From contig JAOWBW010000131.1 of assembly GCA_026119855.1 (NCBI GenBank), forward strand, positions 1,612,001 to 1,676,000: a DNA stretch of 64,000 bases. The letters run 5' to 3'. The stretch is from Campanula takesimana (Eukaryota > Streptophyta > Magnoliopsida > Asterales > Campanulaceae). The translations under genes and the position numbers were made by a program. The notes under the pieces were generated by a model that had not been told where the DNA came from, searched no databases, and saw only the letters and a list, made by a program, of their open reading frames with translations. Positions within the stretch are counted from its first letter, which is position 1. Each line of letters starts with the position of its first letter. Of this stretch, positions 56,776 through 64,000 are shown in pieces.

Positions 56776-59433
56776 TCACAATCGGAGAAGATTTCGAGGC
56801 CGGGCTTTTTGACACCCTTTGTTAACCCATGGTTCGGGAAAGATCATGTATGGGACGTCTTCCCCTTGGCGGACAAAATAACCATTCAACGTCTTGCGGT
56901 AAGGCCTTAGATTAGGGACCTCATAACGACGGCCTTCTTTACGAGCTCGGGCCTTTTCGCTCTTGATTGCTTGTTCTTGCTTCAAGTCTTCTTCGGAAGG
57001 CTTGTACCCCAAACCGAATGTCTTCTTGACAAATGGGACTTGCACGGGATGTAGGATTCCTTGCTGATATTTCCCTAAGCCTAAACCAGGGAAGTAGTCC
57101 ATATCCCTCATCATGCGGAGTACTTTGTGATTGCTGGGGGTCCATGATCCATTTCCCCCTTCTTTGTCAATGGCGTTGATTGAGACGCCGGAGAGAGTGG
57201 AGTCTGGTAGACCGTGCTGAACTTGGTGGACGGGCTCACCTTTTCTGTGGATAGTAATGTTTTCAGCCATTACGGTCACTATTTCATCACCGTTTCGGAT
57301 CTTGACACATTGGTGGAGAGTTGACGGTACGGCATTAGCACTATGAATCCATGGTCGACCCAACAGTAAGTCGAACGAGGCCGGGATATCAAGCACTTGG
57401 AATGGAATGACCATGCTCCCAAACTCAATGTCAATTTCGATCATACCCATGACTGTACGGGCGGTGCTGTCATAACCTCGGATTACTTGAGTAGAAGGCC
57501 TCAAATCAGAATCTTTAAGCCCCAGTATGCCCATGATCCTACCAGGCATGAGGTTGAGTGCGGAACCACCGTCCACTAAGACTCTTGAGACGGGCCTCCC
57601 CCTTGCTCGTACCTTGAGGTAAATAGCTTCGTTGTGGTCGGAACCAAACGGTGGAAGGTCCATATCGGCAAAGGTGATGACATTGCTAAAATGAATGTGA
57701 CCAATCATTGCCGTGAGGTCCTCGGGAGTAGTATCGGGAGAAACTGATGTATCATCGAGATTGCGGATGACGAGATCTCGGTGTTTTTTCGAGGATGTAA
57801 TGAGGTCCCAAATAGAGATGTTGGCTTGAGTTTTCTTGAGTTGGACAAGTAGAGGATCTTCGGGAGTGTTGTGAGCTTGCGGCCTTTGAGAAGAGGAGCT
57901 CGGTGCGGAAGTGGAAGGGTTGCTTGCTATGACTCGACCGGATCGAGTTAGCATATTGACGTTCCCATCTTGCTTCTTTTTCCTATTCTCTAGTACTTCC
58001 CTCATTACCTCATCATAAGTCACTACATAACAGGAATTGTCAATTTTATTCATAACATTGGGGCCCCCATTCACAATTGGGATTGAATGGGTGGTCCCCT
58101 CAAGTTCTCCTATCTCTATTACATTGACATGCTCATCATTAGTCACTACAAATTCCTTCTTATCTATGAGATATTGAATGACATTGCGGAGAACGAAGCA
58201 TTCCTCGGTGGTGTGGCCACTATATTGGTGGTAGCCACAATATTTGTGGTGAGCATGATTGTCGTGGATCGTCTTGGGTTGGTACCCTTGCACGGGTGTG
58301 ACTTGACCCTTTGCCTTGAGGACCTCGAACACTTCGGTTTGAGTCATGCCTTGGAGAGGCATGTAGACACGGTCACTTCGGGGCCTTTTCCCTTGAGGTG
58401 GAGGAACCTTTTTGTAATTCCCCTTGTCAATAGTGACGGCGTTGACCGAGGCCTCTTTTGTGGAGTTGGAAGCGGCCTTGTAGCGGTAAGTAGGAGTGGT
58501 CTTCTTAATCTCCTTGAGAAAGTCATCCATGCGTACACCCGCCTCATACATTTGGGAGAAGTCGGAGTAGCAAGCTCCACTTAGGTGAGTGCGGAGATCA
58601 ATCTTGAGACACTTGAGAAATATGTCCATTTGCTCTTTTGTGTTCGGCCTCTCAACAATTTCGGAGAGTTTGTCATTCCATCTCCTTGTGAAGTCGATGA
58701 AGGACTCATTATCTCGTTGAGTAGTGTTCTCTAGCTCTTTCCTCGTGGGCCGGTGAGTGGTGTTGCCTTGGTATTGGTTCTTGAAGGCAAGCATGGCGGA
58801 GTCCACATCAAGACGGACAGTGAGCGGGAGAGTAGCATACCAATCTTTTGCCGCCCCCTCGAGAGTGAGAGGAAAGCATTGAGCCATCACCTTGGGGGAG
58901 ACCTTGTTTGGAACCATTGCCCAAATATAAGTCTCGATGTGAGCCATAGGACAAGAGTTGCCCTTGAATTTGCTTATGTCGGGCATCTTGAACTTATCGG
59001 GAAGAGCGGCCATAGTACTCATGAGGATGGATGATTGATAAAGGCTTGTGTCGGAGCCTTTCCCCATGTTGAGCCCATTGAATTTTGGGTCGATGTAGGC
59101 CATGATAGAATCCATCATTTTGGGCTCGTTGTTCTCGGAACTTGGTTCCCCCATTTTCTTGGTGCGAGTGCTGACATACGGACTTTTGAACAAACCCTCG
59201 GTCCACTCGGATTCATCATCATTGTTCTTGTTCTTTCCCTTGGCAAGGTTGGTGAGCTTTTCTTTTATTAGCTCCATTTCGGCCTCGTGGGCCTCCCTTT
59301 GGCTGTCGAGGTGGGATTGCCAAATGTCATCTTTGCTTTGTGCCTCCTTGTTAAGGGTGGAGACTTGCTCTTGGAGGAGTTGGACCATAGTTGAGAGCTG
59401 TTCGAGAGACATGGTGTTGCTGCTGCCGGTCAT
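56776..59433 (-). pseudogene. Element B gag, protease and G-patch-like domain (885 codons)
   Basis: ATG at 59431-59433 opens a coiled coil (MSLEQLSTMVQLLQEQVSTL). The gag core has LEGAAKDWYATLPLTV and FIDFTRRWNDKLSEI, then a CxxH finger CGYHQYSGHTTEEC (about 58220). The QLKKTQANISIWDL block, protease VLVDGGSALNLMPGR (about 57560) and LDIPASFDLLLGRPWIH follow. A G-patch-like DYFPGLGLGKYQQG is near 57080. The frame ends after one extra base near 56826. It is a full-length gag-pro for this group. Confidence 0.87.
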
Positions 59434-60768
59434 GGTTGATGTTGGGGCTGTTGGAGTGATCTCTTCGCGGACTAACCGATTTGCTGAATCCCGGTAGACT
59501 TTGTAAGTACCAATTGAACCTACATTGCAGAAGAGGCCCCTGTCAGTCTTGAGTAACACTTGCGGTCCATGAAGAGGCTTAGAACACACAGTTGGGCACA
59601 CGACTCGAACCACATAAGAAAAGACTCTTTTTTTTTTTTTTTTTTTTTTTTATAAGTCGGAGGGAATGAATCCCTTTTGGGGTTTCTAAGAAAATAATGG
59701 AATCGTCACACTAGTATATAGACCATCTTGCGGTCCCATATACTCATCGGATTCCACCACGTTTGTGAATCCTACATGTATCGGGATTAGACTAAATTAA
59801 TGTAGTAAAGCATACATGCGGGGACGGATTTTTATTTTCGTCCAAAATAACCACTTTTGGGGACGGATTTTTATTGCGTCCCTTTCAACAAGTTGGCATG
59901 TATGATTTGAAGACATTAGTTTAGGGAAATCTCGGTACATGGAAACCGACTTGAGTCACGGAGTGTTAGACCCTAACTAGAATTGTGTGGTTTGTGCTCG
60001 GCTTGAATATGAGGCTTAAAGGTCACCCCCGGCATGTAGTCTTGAACTACGCCACGGGCTGAGGTTTACCGCTTTGAAAGAGCCAAGGTCTGGTGGAGCT
60101 TGAAACTTTCTAGGACGGGCCTCGACGGGTTTGGGGTTGGACTTGTGCGACTCGATAGTGAGCAGTTCATAGGAATATGTGCATGTAGTGTGAGGTCTAA
60201 CAAGTGACAAATTATTTTTTTTTATTTTTTTTTTTTTGAAAAGAAAGAAAAACACACAAAACACATAAGCACATAAAATTACAACTCCCGAGTCACCCGT
60301 GTGACCGGTAAATAAAACACAAAATTAAAACAGTCCAAGGGTTCAATTCTGTTCTGATGCAGGCAACTGTGCCCACACCCCACTGTACTACTCAGTCACT
60401 GAAACCTGTCTCTGTTCTGGAACCAACCCAGAAGCGTGCGCCTCTGAGTGCTGATGTGGAACGCGCGCGCATTGCGCATTGCCTATGGGAGGCGCGCGCT
60501 TCTGGGGCACACCTGTCAGAATATCAGACTTTGGACTCAGGGGATTGCCCTGGTCCTATGTTCATATTATAACCCCTGCAGAAGTGATTAGTGCAGAATA
60601 ACAGAAGAAGAAGATGAAGAATATGAAGAAGTGGGCGATTCTGGTTCTTGATGTGGGATGCGCGCGCCTTAGGCTTAAAAGGCCAGACGCGCGCGCCTCC
60701 CCCATCAGGAAACAGAATGCCCAGAAAAGATGTAGATTTCGATCAGAACGCAAGTTTAACCCTCAAAT
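59434..60768 (-). other. Element B leader with CpG-rich cassettes
   Basis: Non-coding leader holding two clusters of GCGCGC palindromes: 60431-60505 and 60659-60712. They resemble the cluster in B's own LTR (61520-61595). Two A/T homopolymer runs (59630-59651, 60212-60238) and a repeated GGACGGATTTTTATT block (59823, 59860) are present. No gene is seen. Confidence 0.55.
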
Positions 60769-60788
60769 CTCCCCAGCGGAGTCGCCAC
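60769..60788 (-). promoter_or_regulatory. Element B primer binding site
   Basis: On the minus strand GTGGCGACTCCGCTGGGGAG follows the LTR directly, one base different in its core from the site of element C. Confidence 0.8.
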
Positions 60789-61780
60789 TGTAGATACCCC
60801 GGGTGGGAACACCACGGCCTTAGGCTCGAGCGCGTGATATTATCCTAGGATGTCTAACTTGATTTTAGATTGTTTTAGAGTCGCCACCTATGTTTTGAGG
60901 AACATAAGAAAAACCTATTGATTGTAGCCTAAGTTTTGGTTACGAAAACAGAGATTCTTTGTTTTGAGGTCCGGGGGTTAGATTACGAGATGGGAAGTAC
61001 CGAAACACCCATCTCGCCCAACTTAAGTTGGTCTTGCTTGATCAAAATCTACATAAATGAAAATGTTCTTCTTCTTCTTCTTCTTTAAGTCATAAAAAGG
61101 GGGGGGGGTTTAAAATATGATTTGGAATGTAGGAGATAACTCCTTAACCAACCTCAATGAGATGAGGTGATCATTAGAGTCATGTCCCAAAATGATTTGG
61201 GTGATTGCACATTTGATTAAAGTAAAAAGAGAGAGGAGATGAAGTAGAAAAGGAAGGAAAAGATGGACTTTTACCTACAATTTGAAGACCTTCAAATATT
61301 TCTTGATGAAATCCTTGGAGAACCTTTAGAAAGTGATTTTGGTATAGTTTTTGTAAGTTCAATTTTTGGTCCTTGAAAATGGAGGTAAAGAGAGGTTTTT
61401 ATAGGTGAAAGAGAGGTGTTTTTGGTGCCAAAACTCAGTCACCAAGAAATCCTTCCCGGGCAAAATCCTGTAAATTGAGCAAGGGAGGGAATCCTGGCCA
61501 GAAATCTGTAACTGACGCCCAGAGACGCGCGCTTCCTGCTTTGGGGGCGGGAGGCGCGCGCGCCTGGCTTCTCCTGTCGGAGGCGCGCGACTCAGAGAAG
61601 GCAATTTTGACAGAATGGACTAGAAAGTCAGCCCTGTCATTCAGTTTAGTCCCTGGACTTAACGAAGTCAGTCAGGAACTTAACGGAAGTGACAGGAACT
61701 CACGAGGAACACTTAAAATGGGGAGAAACACAAAATCAAATGTGCAATCGGGGTGAGAGGTCCAAGGCGGGGTGTCTACA
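60789..61780 (-). repeat. Tat LTR Y', with primer site on one side and polypurine tract on the other
   Basis: 992 bp; on the minus strand TGTAGACACCCC to GGGGTATCTACA. It resembles LTR Y. TATAAAA reads on the minus strand at 61403-61397, with the GCGCGC cluster (61520-61595) about 120 bp upstream. A CTT microsatellite (61066-61085) lies inside. Upstream on the minus strand is GACATGGGGG, a polypurine tract, so this LTR also ends element J. Confidence 0.85.
61520..61595 (-). promoter_or_regulatory. CpG palindrome cluster in LTR Y'
   Basis: Cores GACGCGCGCTTC, GGCGCGCGCGCC and GGCGCGCGAC at about 61526, 61554 and 61584, roughly 28-30 bp apart. It has the same position in the LTR as the twin palindrome in X, but a different motif. 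Confidence 0.55.
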
Positions 61781-64000
61781 CCCCCATGTCATTGAATGTC
61801 TCGGAGTAGCCCCATGTCCTTGTGGAGGTAGCCCCAATTTCGTCCTCCGACTTTTGATGTTGGCGTGGACCTGTTGTCGTCTCGCGGCCTTTGATGACGT
61901 TAGGAACCCATCCCTTTTTTCATGACGCACTCTTTCTTTTGCCTAAGCCGCCCTTTCGGGTTTTCAACCTCACGGGCATCTCTTTTGCGTCTTTTATGGC
62001 ACACCCTGTTTTTTGCCTAGGCCGTCCTTACGGGTTTTCAACCTAGCGGGCTACTTTTTTGGTGCCTTTCTTCCTTTTCTTTTTTTTTTTTTTTTTTTTT
62101 CATATAAGTGATCCAGCCGAATTGATAGAACGAGGACTTAATATATCTTTTGGAGGAGACATGCAAGGGCCTTTATTTAGGCGGGAGAGAGTCCCTTTAT
62201 TTTGGTGAACAATGTATTATCATGGAACGGGAGGAAGCCCTTGCTTGACAGAATACAAGTGTTTAGCTCTTTCCTAAGATGTAGAGAGAAGAAGACTTGT
62301 TGAGACATTTGAAACTTGCCCTAGTTAATATCATCAAATGATTGCTGGAATGGACCATGTTTATTATTAAGTCAAGATTATAACAAGCAATTAGCCTTAA
62401 CATGTATAAATGTTGTGATCAATTAAGATTAAGATTCGATCAATGGCAAGATCAAAAGGTGTTTATGGGGAGATTGGTCATTATCTGGGAAATTGGTCAT
62501 TGATGGGACCAAGGGAAGAGAACCGGGTCATTTTGGGAGGATCGAGGTTTGATGGATTCATTTCATGTTGTGACCGGACCCGAAGGTTGCCTACGTTCCC
62601 CTCAGTTTGAGGAGCTCAAGTCGCCGTAGTTCGGCCGTGGGGCCTTCTTTTGCTGGGTTTGGTGTCCTTTCGAAGGATGTTGTTGCTTTGCTGATGTAGA
62701 TCGCTTTTCTTTGCGGTGAACTCCTCGGGATGTTCTTTGAGGTGGACTTTTGCAGTGAACTTGGTGAGCTTTTGAGGTAAACTTCCTCTTTGCCAATATT
62801 CATTTGCTTTCCTTTTTTCCATTATCCATTTCTTTCTCTCTTATCATTTTTTTAGAGAGAGGGGAAACATAAGCCCCAACTTGCTATTTTGGACATTGGC
62901 TTATTTGTAGCCCCTTGGTGGAATTCTGCCACTTCTTACTTTGCTTTTGAAGATCTGGGAAGTCCTTTGCTTGGTTGCGCACGCGCGATCGTGGTTGAAT
63001 CTTGGTGGTTGAGCAACAACATCCTCGCCTTTTCATTGTCTCGGGATGCCTTTGATGCGCATCAAGGATTTGTATAGGAAAGGTGTATCGGGTTGTGTAT
63101 CGGGGTAATGTATGAGGGAAGATTTGCCATTGATGGTTTCTTCATGCCAATTGATCACAACATTTATTCATATCAAGATAAATTGTTTGCATTTGGCACT
63201 TTTCATTTGTGTTAGGTCCATTCATCCTTAATGAGTCATCATTGACTAGTATACTTAGAAGTCAATTCGTCATTTTGGGGACGTAGCAATCAATTGATAA
63301 TAACAAGCAAGGCAATTTCAAGAGTAAACATATATTGCAAATAATGTTTCAAATCTAGAGAGAAGAGAAGGAAAATGACTCTTTTATTTAGATAACTTTG
63401 TACATACATGTCCAAGTGCGGAACTCTATAGAAATAAAAAGACACGGTCCAGAATGGACTCCTTTTTTTTCTTTCTAGAACCTACGAGGCTGGACGACTC
63501 ACATATTTTTTTTTTTTTTTAAGGATGGGTTCCCATGAAGCACGATGATCCATTTTCTTCCACAGTTGTTGGAGGGGTTGTCGGCGGCATATTCCATGTC
63601 TTCCACGGGGAACTCGGGTTCCATGTCGTTGGGAAAGATGTCGCGAGGCCTCCACTTGGCTTGGCATTGAAATTGCCGGGGTCGTCTACTCATGAGGGCG
63701 AGTTGGGAGCTTGCCTGTTGGCCAAGCCTTTTGGTGATTCCCTTTCAAGGTGCTTAATCTCCGTGCATTGCATTCGGCGAGAGTATGGATTTCCCTATGA
63801 TGTAACCTCATTTGGCCTTCTTCTTGTAGAAGGTGTCCCAATTTTTTGATCTCATTGCTCATGTGGATGGTTGTTTCGAACGCTAATTCGGATGTGGGCT
63901 CCTTGGTCAATGCTTCCAGTGGACAGAACCGCGAAGGACTTTTAGCATATTAAACCTCAAGGTGAAATTATAACCATGATTTGAGAAAAATGCTTCATTA
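61781..64000 (-). mobile_element. Element J, 3' region of a further minus-strand Tat element
   Basis: Starts at the polypurine tract beside LTR Y'. GNRA hairpin units lie at 61934-61976 (loop GAAA, eroded stem) and 62008-62050 (loop GTAA, stem CTAGG/CCTAG). A CTACG hairpin is at 62571-62632 with inner stem CTCCTC/GAGGGG. The order of hairpins relative to the LTR differs from A and B. No pol is seen before the window ends. Remaining sequence is AT-rich with homopolymer runs at about 62076-62100 and 63511-63524. Confidence 0.55.
63686..63910 (-). pseudogene. Possible coiled-coil fragment in element J
   Basis: Minus-strand reading with TKEPTSELAFETTIHMSNEI, then KKLGHLLQEEGQMRLHHREI, a pattern with helical heptads. 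It could be the end of an extra ORF in sense direction of J. I do not recognise a family, and the frame is short, so it may be chance. Confidence 0.25.

Larger units (their letters stand above)
52216..61780 (-). mobile_element. Tat element B (Ty3/gypsy), minus strand, full gag-pol but broken
   Basis: 5' LTR Y' (60789-61780), primer site, leader, gag-protease-G-patch (59433-56776), RT, RNase H, second RNase H and integrase (to 52893), then hairpins. Pol is close to element A in sequence. The 3' LTR is not at hand; the inverted LTR X fragment at 34875-35379 is the best candidate, separated by the nested G/F/E set and the gap. If so, B has unlike LTRs (Y' and X). At least four frameshifts and three premature stops make it inactive. 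Confidence 0.82.

Noticed and set aside
57397..59497. Plus-strand ORFs opposite B gag
   Set aside because: Shadows of the long minus-strand frame, with composition typical of antisense reading.

Overview
The window is repeat-dense DNA from a flowering plant. Evidence for a plant: Ty3/gypsy elements of the plant-only Tat group (dual RNase H, TGGCGACTC primer site), Ty1/copia elements primed by initiator-Met tRNA, a chromovirus-like gypsy element, and genes with the plant mobile domain (PMD). I found no convincing host gene, tRNA or rRNA; essentially all 64 kb is LTR retrotransposons, several nested. The species cannot be named from this.

Layout. 1-1325: LTR end of a minus-strand copia element (H). 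1326-12260: 5'-truncated Tat element A (+), with a broken pol followed by two antisense PMD-type genes and satellite-like arrays. 12261-13890: Tat LTR 'X', which has A's polypurine tract on its left and a primer site on its right. 13891-32422: Tat element C (+), with decayed gag-pol, a truncated antisense PMD-like gene, and a different LTR ('Y') at its right end. C's antisense gene is split by a complete copia element D (21448-29658, minus, TSD ATACT). 32423-34874: gag part of a SIRE-like copia element I. 34875-35379: piece of an inverted LTR X. 35380-37229: copia G, cut by gypsy F (37230 onward). F's integrase is in turn cut by copia E (43610-52107). F resumes for 8 bases and then meets a 100-N gap (52116-52215). 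52216-61780: Tat element B (minus) with LTR Y' at its 5' side. 61781-64000: 3' part of another minus Tat element (J).

The most interesting content is in the non-coding parts. (1) Four-part CpG-rich cassettes sit upstream of the LTR TATA boxes. The same 14-mers with the same 0/22/73/95 spacing occur in Ty1/copia D and E and in Ty3/gypsy F, while a close relative of E (copia G) carries a different motif at the same place. Each element's leader repeats the cassette type of its own LTR. (2) In Tat A a twin palindrome (GTCTCGTACGAGAC, 20 bp apart) lies about 150 bp upstream of both antisense genes and also in LTR X. (3) Two hairpins recur in Tat 3' regions and LTRs, one with GNRA-type loops, both with compensatory stem changes. 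(4) The antisense PMD gene of A appears to keep two introns, which its orientation would protect from splicing of the element RNA. These are observations by eye; no alignments or database searches were run.
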